The notes below the pieces were generated by a model, which did not search any database, was not told the DNA's origin, and worked only from the letters and a program-made list of their open reading frames with translations. Positions 15,497 through 25,538 of a stretch of 64,000 nt of DNA are shown one piece after another (within the stretch, counting starts at the first letter, position 1; each line of letters opens with the position of its first letter). Source of the stretch: Caproicibacterium lactatifermentans (GTDB lineage Bacteria > Bacillota > Clostridia > Oscillospirales > Acutalibacteraceae); assembly GCF_013315815.1 (NCBI RefSeq), contig NZ_CP046051.1, forward strand, positions 186,001-250,000. The letters are read 5' to 3'. A program made the translations under genes and the position numbers.

Positions 15497-16876
15497 ATGA
15501 AAAGGACACTGGCATTTGCAAAAAACGATATTGTGTCGCTTACAATTACCGGATATACGGCGCAGGGAAGCGGAGTGGGACACTGCGACGGTGCGGCAGT
15601 CTTTGTAGCGGGCGCTGCAGCGGGGGACCAGCTGCGTGTGCGCATTCTCAAGACGGAAAAGACCTATGCGTATGGGAAAATAGAAGAAATCATCGCTCCG
15701 TCACCGGACCGCATCAAATCTGACTGTCCGCAGGCCGCCCAGTGCGGCGGCTGTGTGTTCCGCCATATTTCCTATGAAGCGGAATGCCGCGCAAAGGAAC
15801 AGCGTGTGCGTGATGCAATAGAGCGCATTGCAGGGCTTTCGCCGCAGATGGTACAGCCGCTGATTCCGGCGCCCTGCCCGGAGCGATACCGGAACAAAGC
15901 ACAGTTCCCGCTGGGACTTTCGCCGGACGGCACCCTGCAGGCAGGCTTTTATGCACCGCATAGTCACCGTATTGTGCCCTGCATGGACTGCCGGCTGCAG
16001 CCAGAAACCTTTACGAAAGCCGTCCGCGCTGTGCAGGAGTGGTACAGGCAGGCAAAAGACAGCGTCTATGAAGAGCGCACCGGAAAAGGTTTGCTGCGGC
16101 ATTTGTATCTGCGGCAGGCGATGGCCGGCGGCGGGGTGCTGGTGTGCTTGGTCATCAATGGCCGCATGGTTTCCCGGGAGGACTTGCTGGTAAACCTGCT
16201 GCGGCAGCAGGTTCCAGGTCTTGCTGGTGTACTGCTGAACGAAAATCGGAAGCGCACCAATGTCGTTTTGGGAGACCGATACCGCACCCTGTGGGGCGTT
16301 CCGGCATTGACGGATATGCTGTGCGGTCTGCAGTTTTCCATTTCGCCGGACAGCTTTTATCAGGTCAATCACGACCAGGCACAGGTATTGTACCGCCTGG
16401 CGGGACGCTTTGCCGCGCTGACCGGAAAAGAAACGCTGTTGGATTTGTACTGTGGTACGGGAACGATTGGCTTATCCATGGCGAAAGACGCCAAAAAAGT
16501 GATTGGGGTAGAAGTCGTTCCTGCCGCCGTGGAGGATGCCCGCCGAAACGCAGAAGCCAACGGTATTGCCAATGCGGAATTTTTCTGCGGTGACGCGGCA
16601 CAGGCCGCGGCCCATTTTCAGCAGCAGGGATTTGCCCCGGATGTCATTGCTTTGGACCCACCGCGCAAAGGCTGCGGAGCAGCACTGGCACATATTGCGG
16701 CGGGCATGGCGCCGCAACGCATTGTCTATGTTTCCTGTGACCCGGCAACACTGGCGCGCGACCTTAAAACGTTTGCCGGTGATGGATACGAATTGCAGAC
16801 AGCAGTGCCGGTGGACCTTTTCCCGCGTACCGCACACGTTGAGTGCGTAGCATTGATGTCAAGGGTAAAAGAGTGA
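15497..16876 (+). CDS. rlmD: 23S rRNA (uracil-C5)-methyltransferase, RumA/RlmD family
   Basis: A 459-residue RNA m5U methyltransferase. An N-terminal TRAM domain (about 5-60) precedes a cysteine cluster for a 4Fe-4S centre (DCPQAAQCGGC plus a later Cys). The C-terminal Rossmann domain has LDLYCGTGTIGLSMA for SAM binding, ALDPPRKGC, and the catalytic VYVSCDPATLARDL. Firmicutes often have two paralogues (for U747 and U1939), so the exact rRNA target is uncertain. It starts with ATG after GCGGAGG and is a single gene. Confidence 0.88.
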   Translation: MKRTLAFAKNDIVSLTITGYTAQGSGVGHCDGAAVFVAGAAAGDQLRVRILKTEKTYAYGKIEEIIAPSPDRIKSDCPQAAQCGGCVFRHISYEAECRAKEQRVRDAIERIAGLSPQMVQPLIPAPCPERYRNKAQFPLGLSPDGTLQAGFYAPHSHRIVPCMDCRLQPETFTKAVRAVQEWYRQAKDSVYEERTGKGLLRHLYLRQAMAGGGVLVCLVINGRMVSREDLLVNLLRQQVPGLAGVLLNENRKRTNVVLGDRYRTLWGVPALTDMLCGLQFSISPDSFYQVNHDQAQVLYRLAGRFAALTGKETLLDLYCGTGTIGLSMAKDAKKVIGVEVVPAAVEDARRNAEANGIANAEFFCGDAAQAAAHFQQQGFAPDVIALDPPRKGCGAALAHIAAGMAPQRIVYVSCDPATLARDLKTFAGDGYELQTAVPVDLFPRTAHVECVALMSRVKE

Positions 16877-17369
16877 CAGCTTAAAAGCCTTGAAACAACG
16901 CCTTTTTCTGGCATGGATGGATTTTTCTCAGGAACGGCAGGCGGACTGCGGGAACTTATCCAAAGACGGAATTTTCGGAAATGTCAAAGGGTTGAGTAGC
17001 CATGATAGATGCCGTGTTTTCAGTGTTCAGGATGGATGTCAAAATTGTGTTGAGTTGGCAAGATAAATGTCATTAAAAGAGGGTCGCTCCGTGCCTGAAT
17101 CGTCGGGTAGGAAAAATGAATTTTGACTGTTTTAGCCTACTAAACATCTGAAATAGGCCGCATAAATATCCGCGTTAACACAGATGGTAAGCCAAGTAGA
17201 TTACTGGAGACTCGTTGACGTGTACATTGACATACAGAACGCCTTTCCAACCGTCGCGTAATTCACTTTTTCGAAGTTGATTTTCTCTATTGGTATTGCC
17301 TCATTCTGGAGCAAGGCTACATTTTTGATTCACTCAATGAGTAAAGCCTTATTATGAGAATGGTCTTTA
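16877..17369. other. Gene-free stretch with probable mobile-element debris
   Basis: No intact gene is visible. TGTCA occurs three times within about 90 bases (near 16980, 17037, 17067), as in the multiple terminal repeats of IS21-like elements, and on the minus strand a short frame (about 17205-17330) reads protein-like sequence (IEKINFEKVNYATVGKAF) before a stop. I take this as decayed element or gene remains; the family call is weak. Confidence 0.3.
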
Positions 17370-20300
17370 TTATTCTTTTTTCAGACCAGCTGAAAGCAGG
17401 TGGTCAACGATATCCTCTCTACCAAGAAAATAATTCTCAATGATATCCCAGCGTTCGTCGTCTGAAAAATTGCCTTCAAAAAACCGCATCATAACCTTTT
17501 GTGCAGACTCGTGGCGCTTATGTAAATCAGTCAGCAGTGCATTGGAATAATTGCCATGTGCAAGCTGCCTCACCTTGAGCGGATCATTGATCCTTATAAA
17601 GATTTCAAGGCTTTCTCCGCCTTTGATCTCATAAGAAGCGAGCTTCAATAATTCCAGCATGGAAAGTAGATCGATTAATCTCCTGTGGCTTTCATTTTGT
17701 TTAGCCGGGAAAAAGGACTCGAAGGTGATACCATCATTAGGCGCGCACTGGTTCAGCAGTTGTCCGAAATTTTCCGCCATGGTGATATAGTTGTAACTGA
17801 GTACGCGATATACCAATCCATTTCCCGAGGTTGCTTTGTGAGAAGCGATAAAACGGTATTTTCCGCCAACATTGTTAAGAGTTATATTTTCAGTAACGTC
17901 TTTAACGAACAGATTCAGCAGCAACTCCGGGAATCCGTACTGTTTCGTTTTCAGATCCATGATTTTTCCGAGATCAGCCTTAAAATCGGCTATTGTGAAC
18001 TCGGTCCTTTTTTGCTTGTAAGCTCTGAATATTTCGGACAAAGCCTTCAGAAAATCAGTAAACTTCTTTAGAACAGTCTGAAAATCCTGATTATAATGGA
18101 TCGTTACGCGGATACGCGCGGACAAATGTTCGCCATTGTCAAACTGAAACAATGTGCCGGCGAAAAATTGATACTTGAAATTCATAAAGGTGAGATCTGA
18201 AAAATTGTCTTCCCAAAGGCGCGCCATGTCGATTTCATAGATTTTTCCGCTGTTGGTCACGATTGTAGGAGGAATGTTGCTCCCTTTCGGTGATGGAACG
18301 ATCCGGCGAGTCTTGTCCTGCAATTTCTTTGCATAGGCACCGTATTTTTCAATAAACGGCTGTTCCGTAGCGGGTGGAACATTCACATAATTTTTCGTCA
18401 TCATCGATTTGGGACGAACGACAATGACCGGGAAGCCATATTTTCCAACCAAATCTTTTGCAATGAGGAGAAGACCGCACTTTACTTTATTTTCGATGTT
18501 TTCAGCCTCAAAAAGGTAGGAAAAAGTGTCTGGTGAAATAAGAAGGTAACGGTGCCTCCGGGTACTATAAATATCGTAGAGCTTTCGCAGCATTTCTTTT
18601 AACTGGTATTGCTTTAATCCAGAGAGACCATAAAGAATTCGCGTGTAGCGAAGGTCACTGTTCAAAAAATCAACAATGGCATGGCCTTTGATTTCCGGCT
18701 TGCGTGCAGCGCGCCCAATTTCCTGCACATAATCGGCAAGATTGCCGGAAGGCGCATAATGGTAAACGTTTTGAATATCTTTGATATCGATTCCCATGCC
18801 GAACGCTTTGGTGCAGACCATGGCGGTACAGTCACCGCTGCGAAAACGCTCCTGGCTGATCTTCTTTGCGTCTTTATTCAACTTTCCATGAAATACAGCA
18901 ACGCGGTTTCGGATTGCTGCATCCGATTCCAATTCTACACTGATGTTTTCGACTTGCTTGATGTAAGGACAGTACACAAGTGTTCTTTCCCCTTTCTTTA
19001 CAAAGGAATTGATGCGCTCTGCCGCCTTTTTTGTTTTGAATTCATCAATACCGCCTGTAAATTCATTTCGGTCAATGTGATTGATATCGAAAGAAATATT
19101 GCTGCGGCGCACACTGCCGAGAAAGAGAAGCGGATTATCAAGGTTCAAACTTTCAATCGTCTCATTAACAACATCCTCAGAACCGCCGTAAACAGCCGTC
19201 GCAGTTAAACAAAGAATCGGAAACAGAAGAGCCTTTTTATGTGGTCCCATACTTCCTTTTGCCGGCGCCTGGCGAAGTCCATTGAGGAAGTCTCCCAGAT
19301 ACCAGTAATCTGCGCGGAAATCTTTGCCCCAGGAAGTGACAATATGCGCTTCATCCACGACGAAAAGGCCAATAGGGCGCTCGCCAATCAGGCTTTCTAT
19401 GGAATTGGCAACAAGCATTTCCGGCGCAATATAGACAATGGATATTTTTCCGTCCCTGATTTTTTCGATGCGTGACTGCCGCTCTTCATATGTAATATCG
19501 GAATTCAGATAAGTAGCGCCGAAAACATGGTGTGCTTCCAGATTTTTGACTTGATCATCCATCAGAGCAATCAACGGCGTCACAACAATGGTAACGGCAT
19601 CAAATTTTTCGGAAAGGTAAATAGCAGGCAACTGAAACAGCAGGGATTTTCCGGCTCCTGTCGGCGCAGTGATAAAGATGTTGTTGAAATCATGATTACC
19701 ATTAAGGGCTTTTTCACTCTGCGCAATTACCGTGGAAACGATGTGTCCCTGACTGACTGACACCGTCTCATTTGAGTTGTGAGGATCACAGTAAAACTGT
19801 AAAATGCGAAATTTTGCATCCATACCCCAATATTTTTGCAGTAGAGGAAGGTATTTATTATCTTCCGTATGACTGACTTGTTCAAATCTAGAGTGAAGCT
19901 GGATACCGTAAGTTAAATTTAGAGAATCAAGAAGCCGTACCCAACACGCAAGGCGCTGACAGGCATCACAATTTTCGCTATCCACAATATAAGTGGTTGG
20001 TGTGTATGCCTGTCCACTCAGGATATCAGCAATATGGGCAGAAAAGTCGGTACTGGAAACAGAAAGGGTACAATTACTTTCCAGCATCCTTTGGGTGAGA
20101 AATTTCGGAGAATATGAGTCGAAAAAAGGAACCGCTGTGATCCCTTCGTCGGTGTGACGATCTACAGGAGACAAAAGGCATGTTTCTCTGACCATTTCTG
20201 CATCGCCGTAAATGTCGAAGTATGGCTTCAGTTCGTCAGGAATATCAGGATTCTCCTTCTGAAAACATTGATACAGCCTTTTTGCAGTCTCTGGGGCAAT

Positions 20301-20660
20301 GGCACATGGATAAAACTGCTGAAAAAGGTTGTTGACTACAATGACAATTTCCCCACTATACAAGTCTTGAAGGGATGACGCAATAGCTGTGTATTGCTCA
20401 TAAACACCGACAAGAACATGATTGTCGGCAGTTAGAATTTTTTGCATTGTCTTACGCTTGTTTTCTTGGAGACTAATCGCCGGAATATTCAGATACTTTC
20501 CCTCCAAAACCGTGGAGGGTTGAATCAAGCCATCAAAGCCGGAGAGTAAAATTTGGTTTTGCTCCGGCGCAAAGCCCTCAAAGAATACAATTGCTTTTTT
20601 CCCCGATAAGCGACCAAGAATTTCTTTTACCTTAACTTTAAAGTAGTTTTGAAAATCCAT
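17370..20660 (-). CDS. Large RecQ-like DEAD/DEAH helicase
   Basis: A 1,096-residue superfamily II helicase. The helicase core occupies about residues 305-690: Walker A TAPTGAGKSLLFQLP, TPLIALMDDQV, Walker B DEAHIVTSWGKDF, LTATAVYG, and motif VI QEIGRAAR preceded by KAFGMGIDIKDIQNVYHY. These are RecQ-type motifs. The first 300 residues and the last 400 match no domain I recognise; typical RecQ Zn-binding and HRDC regions are not evident. It starts at 20660 after GAGAGGAAAT. Its length and position beside a prophage end and decayed sequence suggest an accessory, possibly defence-related helicase rather than housekeeping RecQ; that is inference. Confidence 0.8.
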   Translation of the reverse strand: MDFQNYFKVKVKEILGRLSGKKAIVFFEGFAPEQNQILLSGFDGLIQPSTVLEGKYLNIPAISLQENKRKTMQKILTADNHVLVGVYEQYTAIASSLQDLYSGEIVIVVNNLFQQFYPCAIAPETAKRLYQCFQKENPDIPDELKPYFDIYGDAEMVRETCLLSPVDRHTDEGITAVPFFDSYSPKFLTQRMLESNCTLSVSSTDFSAHIADILSGQAYTPTTYIVDSENCDACQRLACWVRLLDSLNLTYGIQLHSRFEQVSHTEDNKYLPLLQKYWGMDAKFRILQFYCDPHNSNETVSVSQGHIVSTVIAQSEKALNGNHDFNNIFITAPTGAGKSLLFQLPAIYLSEKFDAVTIVVTPLIALMDDQVKNLEAHHVFGATYLNSDITYEERQSRIEKIRDGKISIVYIAPEMLVANSIESLIGERPIGLFVVDEAHIVTSWGKDFRADYWYLGDFLNGLRQAPAKGSMGPHKKALLFPILCLTATAVYGGSEDVVNETIESLNLDNPLLFLGSVRRSNISFDINHIDRNEFTGGIDEFKTKKAAERINSFVKKGERTLVYCPYIKQVENISVELESDAAIRNRVAVFHGKLNKDAKKISQERFRSGDCTAMVCTKAFGMGIDIKDIQNVYHYAPSGNLADYVQEIGRAARKPEIKGHAIVDFLNSDLRYTRILYGLSGLKQYQLKEMLRKLYDIYSTRRHRYLLISPDTFSYLFEAENIENKVKCGLLLIAKDLVGKYGFPVIVVRPKSMMTKNYVNVPPATEQPFIEKYGAYAKKLQDKTRRIVPSPKGSNIPPTIVTNSGKIYEIDMARLWEDNFSDLTFMNFKYQFFAGTLFQFDNGEHLSARIRVTIHYNQDFQTVLKKFTDFLKALSEIFRAYKQKRTEFTIADFKADLGKIMDLKTKQYGFPELLLNLFVKDVTENITLNNVGGKYRFIASHKATSGNGLVYRVLSYNYITMAENFGQLLNQCAPNDGITFESFFPAKQNESHRRLIDLLSMLELLKLASYEIKGGESLEIFIRINDPLKVRQLAHGNYSNALLTDLHKRHESAQKVMMRFFEGNFSDDERWDIIENYFLGREDIVDHLLSAGLKKE

Positions 20661-20857
20661 TCTTCTAATTTCCTCTCTGTCAATCGAAACACAGCTGTCT
20701 GCGCAGAGAACATGACTTTTTTATATAACCATTTTGACTATAGCACAAAAATAGTCGCTGTAAAGAATAAAAAGATATATTTTTCTAAATTCGGTTGCAA
20801 GTGGGAACTTTATGGGACATTGATTTTCACTTATATTTTATTCTCCGAATCAGGCAT

Positions 20858-20968
20858 ATGTTTTACTTTCCTTGGGACCACTCACCCGACCCTGTTGAGC
20901 TGACTGAAGTGACGGGCCGTGACGTAGCGGCTTTCTGCGATGATCTAATCAAAAATTCAAATACTTAG
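20858..20968 (+). pseudogene. Fragment of an unidentified gene at the prophage edge
   Basis: A short plus-strand frame ending in a stop has clearly protein-like sequence (DHSPDPVELTEVTGRDVAAF and a few more residues) but no ribosome site, and upstream sequence is AT-rich. It looks like the 3' end of a gene, perhaps cut when the phage-like element inserted next to it. Family unknown. Confidence 0.35.
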
Positions 20969-20984
20969 TTTATTCACCAAGCAA

Positions 20985-21015
20985 GGCACCATACACAGGA
21001 TTTGAGTATGGTGCC
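20985..21015. terminator. Hairpin next to the recombinase 3' end
   Basis: GGCACCATAC (20985-20994) pairs perfectly with GTATGGTGCC (21006-21015). It lies 18 bases past the stop of the terminal recombinase, where a phage attachment site and terminator are expected. The T run is weak on both strands. Confidence 0.5.
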
Positions 21016-21032
21016 CTTTCTCGTTTTCTACC

Positions 21033-22601
21033 CTATTTTTCCACATTCACCGTCACGCCAGATTTAAATTCCACCGTAAACTTGTCCGCGTAGACGGTGA
21101 TTTTCTGAATCAGCCGCTTGACCAGAGTCTCGTCAAATTCAGTGAGTTCGGTCGGCTGAGCGGCGATGAATTTCTGCAACTCGCGGATGCGGCTTAAGGT
21201 TTCATTCCGAAGCGTGTTTTCGGATTCAGACTGCTTTTTCTGTGCCCGGAGCCGGAATATCTCATCTGTGATGGCCTTGTAATCGTCCTGATTGTTTGCT
21301 TTTTTGATGAGCTCTATTTGCAGTTCTTCCAGCCGTCTCTGAATCCCCTCTGGTGAAAGGGTATCTGTTTGCCGTACGGCAGCGGCGATATTCTGCTGCA
21401 GGGCGTTTGTGAAGTGGTCTTTATCTTCAAGGACCTGATTGATTGCTTTTACGGAAACATCCTGCAATACGGTTTCGTTCACCGTGCGGTTGTGGCAGGG
21501 TTCTTTTGCCGAAGTGGACTCCAACCGGCTGATGCACCGCCAGACAATGGATTTTTTACCCCGGCTGTACCAGTGAATCCGGCGGTAAAGCTCTCCACAT
21601 TCCCCACAGTAGACCATCTGCGCGAATGGGTGGCTGCAGGAGAAATTTCTTTTTCTGCCGGAAGGGCTGACATACACCACACGGCGGCGGACCAGTTCTT
21701 CCTGCACCTGCATGAAGATGTCCTTCGGGATAATGGCTTCATGGTCGGCTTCCACGTAGTATTGCGGAACCGTGCCGTTATTCTTGATTCGCTTCTTGGT
21801 AAGGAAGTCGACCGTATAAGTCTTTTGAAGCAGGGCATCGCCCATGTACTTTTCGTTGCGGAGAATTTTGTTGATGGTACTGGTGTGCCATTTCGTATTT
21901 CCGGCTCCGGTGAGGATGCCATCTTTTTCAAGTCCAGCGGCAATCCTGCCCATGCTGGAGCCTTCGAGGTATTCGCGGTAAATTCTCTTTACAATCTCTG
22001 CCTGTTCCAGGTCAATGATGAGATGGCCGTTCTCGTCTTTGGTATAACCGAGAAATCGGTTGTGATTGACCTGCACTTTTCCCTGCTGGTAGCGGTACTG
22101 CAGGCCGAGTTTTACGTTTTGCGAAAGGCTCTGGCTTTCCTGCTGGGCAAGGCTGGCCATGATTGTCAGCAAGACTTCACCTTTTGCATCCAATGTATTG
22201 ATGGATTCCTTTTCAAAGTAGACCGGGATGTTCTTGCCCTTGAGCTGCCGGATGTATTTCAGGCAGTCCAGCGTGTTTCGGGCAAACCGGCTGATGGATT
22301 TTGTGATAATCATGTCGATGTTCCCGGCCATGCAGTCGTCAATCATCCGGTTGAATTCATTCCGCTTCTTGGTGTTCGTGCCGGAGATGCCGTCGTCGGC
22401 ATAAATGCCTGCGAATTCCCACTCCGGATTCCTCTGGATGTACTCCGTGTAGTGCTTGACCTGCGCGTCATAGCTTGTTGCCTGTTCATCGCTGTCCGTG
22501 CTGACCCGGCAGTAGGCCGCAACTCTCAGCCGTGGATTTTCTTCTGCTCTCTCATTGTTTCCGACCTGCCTTTTTGCAGGAATGAGCATGACTTTTCCCA
22601 T
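21033..22601 (-). CDS. Large serine recombinase (phage integrase) A
   Basis: A 522-residue large serine recombinase. The N-terminal resolvase domain (about 25-170) has the nucleophile serine in [13 protein letters not shown] and the arginine helix [15 protein letters not shown] recombinase domain (about 190-290) precedes a zinc-ribbon ([11 protein letters not shown]) and a coiled-coil region (about 370-470). It is the outermost of three adjacent recombinase-type genes at the left end of the phage-like element, where an integrase and att site are expected. It overlaps the middle gene by 76 bases. Confidence 0.92.
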   Translation of the reverse strand: MGKVMLIPAKRQVGNNERAEENPRLRVAAYCRVSTDSDEQATSYDAQVKHYTEYIQRNPEWEFAGIYADDGISGTNTKKRNEFNRMIDDCMAGNIDMIITKSISRFARNTLDCLKYIRQLKGKNIPVYFEKESINTLDAKGEVLLTIMASLAQQESQSLSQNVKLGLQYRYQQGKVQVNHNRFLGYTKDENGHLIIDLEQAEIVKRIYREYLEGSSMGRIAAGLEKDGILTGAGNTKWHTSTINKILRNEKYMGDALLQKTYTVDFLTKKRIKNNGTVPQYYVEADHEAIIPKDIFMQVQEELVRRRVVYVSPSGRKRNFSCSHPFAQMVYCGECGELYRRIHWYSRGKKSIVWRCISRLESTSAKEPCHNRTVNETVLQDVSVKAINQVLEDKDHFTNALQQNIAAAVRQTDTLSPEGIQRRLEELQIELIKKANNQDDYKAITDEIFRLRAQKKQSESENTLRNETLSRIRELQKFIAAQPTELTEFDETLVKRLIQKITVYADKFTVEFKSGVTVNVEK

Positions 22602-23017
22602 GAATCTGCCTCGCTTTCAATTTGCCCATAGAGGTATTCCGCCTGCAGGACCGGGTCGTTAAAATGCTTTTCTGCAGGTTTTACGGAAAACCTCGTCGGC
22701 AGTGCCTGTGGAACTGTTTCCTTTCTCCTGTTCTTCCGGCCGAGCTTCTCAGCACGGCTTTCCAACTCTTCCTCTGCTTTCCGGAATGTATCTGCATCGA
22801 TAATGGCCGGATAGAAATCATCGCCGAGGTAATGCCGGTTTCTCAGGATGCGTTTTGCAGAGCAGTGGTACATTTCGATACCGGCTTCTTTAGCGGCTTC
22901 GGTAAGGGAAAGTCCGGAAAGATAGTTAGTGTAGAGTTTTCGTATTTTCCGGGCATTCTCTTTGTCAACGACGGCAATTCCGTTTTCAATCCGGTATCCG
23001 AATGGTGTATGTCCCAT
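22526..23017 (-). CDS. Recombinase-domain protein lacking a catalytic domain
   Basis: A 163-residue protein that begins directly at the recombinase domain ([20 protein letters not shown]) and has no resolvase catalytic domain or active-site serine. It starts after AAAGGAT and sits between two full-length serine recombinases, with 4 bases to one and an overlap with the other. Such a small middle gene occurs in clostridial three-gene recombinase cassettes. A role as a DNA-binding partner or directionality factor is plausible but inferred. Confidence 0.8.
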   Translation of the reverse strand: MGHTPFGYRIENGIAVVDKENARKIRKLYTNYLSGLSLTEAAKEAGIEMYHCSAKRILRNRHYLGDDFYPAIIDADTFRKAEEELESRAEKLGRKNRRKETVPQALPTRFSVKPAEKHFNDPVLQAEYLYGQIESEADSWEKSCSFLQKGRSETMREQKKIHG

Positions 23018-23021
23018 GGAC

Positions 23022-24581
23022 TCAAATCCTTTCTGTCAGCGTCAGACCGCATTTCATCTCAAAGCAGAGCTCATTTCTGGATTTTACAAGAATGCGGTTA
23101 ACGAATTTTTCAAAAAGCGTTCCATCAAAGGCATACAGCATAACGCCTTTTTCCGTAAAATGGAGAAGGGCGGTCGCTTCTGTAACCGTGTGGATGCCTT
23201 CACTTTTTCGGTTATTCAGGGAATCAGCTTCCGTCCGGAGGTCGTTGGCCTTCATCAGGAGCTCATTCTTTTCTTTGCTGTAAAGGATTTTATCGAGGTA
23301 TCCTTGTGCCATGAGTTTCTGGAGCGTTTCACGCTGTTCGGCATTCTGCAGCAAAAGCGTCTGGATTTTCTGGACGCGACGAACCGCATCGTCGGAAGAT
23401 GAACTTTTGATGGTTTCAACATAGGGCTTCAGAATGAGACGGTGCGCAAAGACCAGCTTGTTTATCATGGTGACAAAGGCAAACTGAATTGCATCCTCTC
23501 TGATGAACTTCATCGAGCACTTGCTCTTGTCCTCAATGTGCGTTTTGCAGCACCATGCAGCATATTTGAAATCGCTGCAGGTGTGGATTCTTCTCTTGAA
23601 GGTGCTGCCGCATTCTCCACAGATGATCTTCCCGGAAAATGGATACCGATTCTGATATTTGCGGCTTCCCTTCTCTACACCTTTTTCAGCGGCGCGTTCA
23701 CGAATGAGTGCCGCCGCCGTGTTGAAGTCTTCATGGCTGATGATTGCTTCATGATGGTTCTGCAATAAATACCGGTTTTTCTCACCGCGATTGTGATGCC
23801 GGTTAAACTGGGAATCGGTATAAGTCTTTTGAAACAGGCAGTCGCCGGTGTATTTTTCGTTTGTCAACATGTCGCGGACAGTCGTACTGGTCCAATGCCC
23901 GCTTCTCCTGCTGGGAATATGCCCGGCATTGAGTTCCTTCGCAATGGCAGGGCTGCTTTTTCCAGACAGCGTTTCAGAAAAAATCTGTTTTACAACTTGA
24001 GCCTGAGCGGGGTTAATAACCATCTTCTCGCCGTTCCAGTCATAGCCATAGGGCGGGTAACTGATTTTGAAGGTCCCGCTTTCAAATCGTTTCTGAACCG
24101 ACCATTTGCCATTCTGCGAAATGGAAACAGATTCGTTTTGAGCCATACTGGAGAGGATGGAAAGGAACAGTTCGCTTTCCATTGCCCCGGTGTTGATGTC
24201 TTCCTTTTCAAAGTAAACGGGAATATTCAGCGTGAGAAGCTTTCGTGTCAGTTCCAGACAGTTGGCCGTATTCCGGGAGAAACGGCTGATGGATTTGGTT
24301 ACGATGAAATCAATCTTTCCAGCTTTGCAGTCGGCCATCATTTTCCGCAGCTGAGGACGCTTCTCTTTCTTGGTGCCCGTGATGCCTTCATCGTAATAAA
24401 GCCCGGCAAACTTCCAGTCATCGCGCGACTTGATGTAACTTTCATAGTGCTCCTTCTGGGCCTTCAGGCTTTCTGCCTGTTCATCAGAATCGGTCGAAAC
24501 ACGGCAGTAAGCAGCTACGCGAAGTTTCCTGCCATTATAATTGACCTTTTTGTTTTCCCCAATTTTTGTGACCTTTTTCAT
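23022..24581 (-). CDS. Large serine recombinase (phage integrase) B
   Basis: A 519-residue large serine recombinase, first of the cassette. The active serine is in [13 protein letters not shown], the arginine motif is KSISRFSRNT, the recombinase domain is at about 190-285, and the zinc-ribbon is IICGECGSTFKRR. It is a paralogue of recombinase A, not a copy. ATG at 24581 follows AAGGAGGTG. Having two complete enzymes implies either joint action or divided duties in integration and excision. Confidence 0.92.
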   Translation of the reverse strand: MKKVTKIGENKKVNYNGRKLRVAAYCRVSTDSDEQAESLKAQKEHYESYIKSRDDWKFAGLYYDEGITGTKKEKRPQLRKMMADCKAGKIDFIVTKSISRFSRNTANCLELTRKLLTLNIPVYFEKEDINTGAMESELFLSILSSMAQNESVSISQNGKWSVQKRFESGTFKISYPPYGYDWNGEKMVINPAQAQVVKQIFSETLSGKSSPAIAKELNAGHIPSRRSGHWTSTTVRDMLTNEKYTGDCLFQKTYTDSQFNRHHNRGEKNRYLLQNHHEAIISHEDFNTAAALIRERAAEKGVEKGSRKYQNRYPFSGKIICGECGSTFKRRIHTCSDFKYAAWCCKTHIEDKSKCSMKFIREDAIQFAFVTMINKLVFAHRLILKPYVETIKSSSSDDAVRRVQKIQTLLLQNAEQRETLQKLMAQGYLDKILYSKEKNELLMKANDLRTEADSLNNRKSEGIHTVTEATALLHFTEKGVMLYAFDGTLFEKFVNRILVKSRNELCFEMKCGLTLTERI

Positions 24582-24632
24582 ACACTCACCTCCTTCTGGT
24601 ACGTCTATTTATCACTCTGATTGCCGGAACTA

Positions 24633-24839
24633 TCAAGCAATTTCCGGCATGATTTCCACGTACAGAGGAGAGAAAGTTCTGCGGTTGATGTCCGTTAATT
24701 TGTTGAATTCAGCTTGAGAAATCAGATCGTTTGTAAGCATGATTTCTGCAATTTTCTGGGCGCGGTAGTAATCAAAATCACCCTGCAGCTTTTTCTGTGT
24801 AAAGAATCCGGTATGATTCGTTTTTGCTTCTTCTGCCAT
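24633..24839 (-). CDS. Small SHOCT-like protein upstream of recombinases
   Basis: A 68-residue protein with a SHOCT-like short helical segment (AQKIAEIMLTNDLISQAEFN). It starts at 24839 after GGAGGTGG and lies 51 bases before recombinase B in the same direction. Proteins of this type often lead clostridial phage recombinase cassettes; function unknown. Confidence 0.65.
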   Translation of the reverse strand: MAEEAKTNHTGFFTQKKLQGDFDYYRAQKIAEIMLTNDLISQAEFNKLTDINRRTFSPLYVEIMPEIA

Positions 24840-24893
24840 CGGTTATCCACCTCCACTTTTCACTGGAGATGGAGGAACGACTTGAGCGAAAGA

Positions 24894-24940
24894 AAATAAA
24901 AAAAGCCTGCGGGTATTCCGATGAGGGAACACTCGCAGGC
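24894..24940 (-). terminator. Terminator after the holin gene
   Basis: On the minus strand GCCTGCG-A-GTGTTCC pairs with GGAATAC-C-CGCAGGC, followed by seven T. It separates the lysis/structural genes from the recombinase cassette. Confidence 0.8.
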
Positions 24941-25046
24941 GGGGTGGATGCACAATATGTTATCTTACTGAAATTTGCTTTTCGACTTGTTGGAATCAAT
25001 AAAGAACCGCCATACCGATATGTCGATTCCTTTGATTCCAGTCATG

Positions 25047-25460
25047 TTACTTGTCCTCCTTTTCATCACGGTCATGGAGCTGTTCCAGCACAGTCTTGAG
25101 CTTTTCCGGTATCGGAAGTCCCAGGTGTGCCGCATTCTCTGTCAGAGACAGCCCTTCGTTTGAGAGATAGAAGAAGATGATTGCCGTCCGGAGCACGCCC
25201 GGCTGGCCGAGAACCTGCACGTCAATTACGTTTCCGATTCCGACCAGCAGAAAAATCAGCACCTTCCGGCAGATTCCCCTGAAACCGACCTCGGATGAAA
25301 GTTTTTTGTCCGAAACTGCACACAGGACGCCGGTGATGTAGTCGCAGATGACGAAGAGGAGCAGCGCATAAAGCAGGCCGTCGCAGCCGCCGAGAAAAAA
25401 GCCGAGCCACCCGCCGATGGCAGCAAACACAAATTGTATGGAATTCCAGAATTCTTTCAT
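25047..25460 (-). CDS. Phage holin (holin_4/TcdE family)
   Basis: A 137-residue membrane protein with three to four hydrophobic segments (FVFAAIGGWLGFFLGG, LLYALLLFVICDYITGVLCA, VLIFLLVGIGNVIDV) and a charged C-terminus, matching the holin_4_1/toxin-secretion holin family. The start at 25460 follows AAGGAGG. No endolysin gene accompanies it, which is abnormal for a complete phage lysis module. Confidence 0.88.
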   Translation of the reverse strand: MKEFWNSIQFVFAAIGGWLGFFLGGCDGLLYALLLFVICDYITGVLCAVSDKKLSSEVGFRGICRKVLIFLLVGIGNVIDVQVLGQPGVLRTAIIFFYLSNEGLSLTENAAHLGLPIPEKLKTVLEQLHDRDEKEDK

Positions 25461-25489
25461 GAGACACGCCTCCTTGAATTTGTGCATGA

Positions 25490-25518
25490 AAAAAGCGGCC
25501 GCCCGTATGGACGACCGC
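25490..25518 (-). terminator. Terminator after the head genes
   Basis: GCGGTCG and CGGCCGC pair around a 10-base loop on the minus strand, followed by six T. It lies 21 bases past the last head-tail gene, just where tail genes would normally begin. Confidence 0.7.
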
Positions 25519-25538
25519 TCAAAAGCTTTCTGAAAGGA

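Noticed and set aside
21369..22631. A 420-codon plus-strand frame opposite recombinase A
   Set aside because: Antisense shadow of a certain recombinase gene; no start signal.
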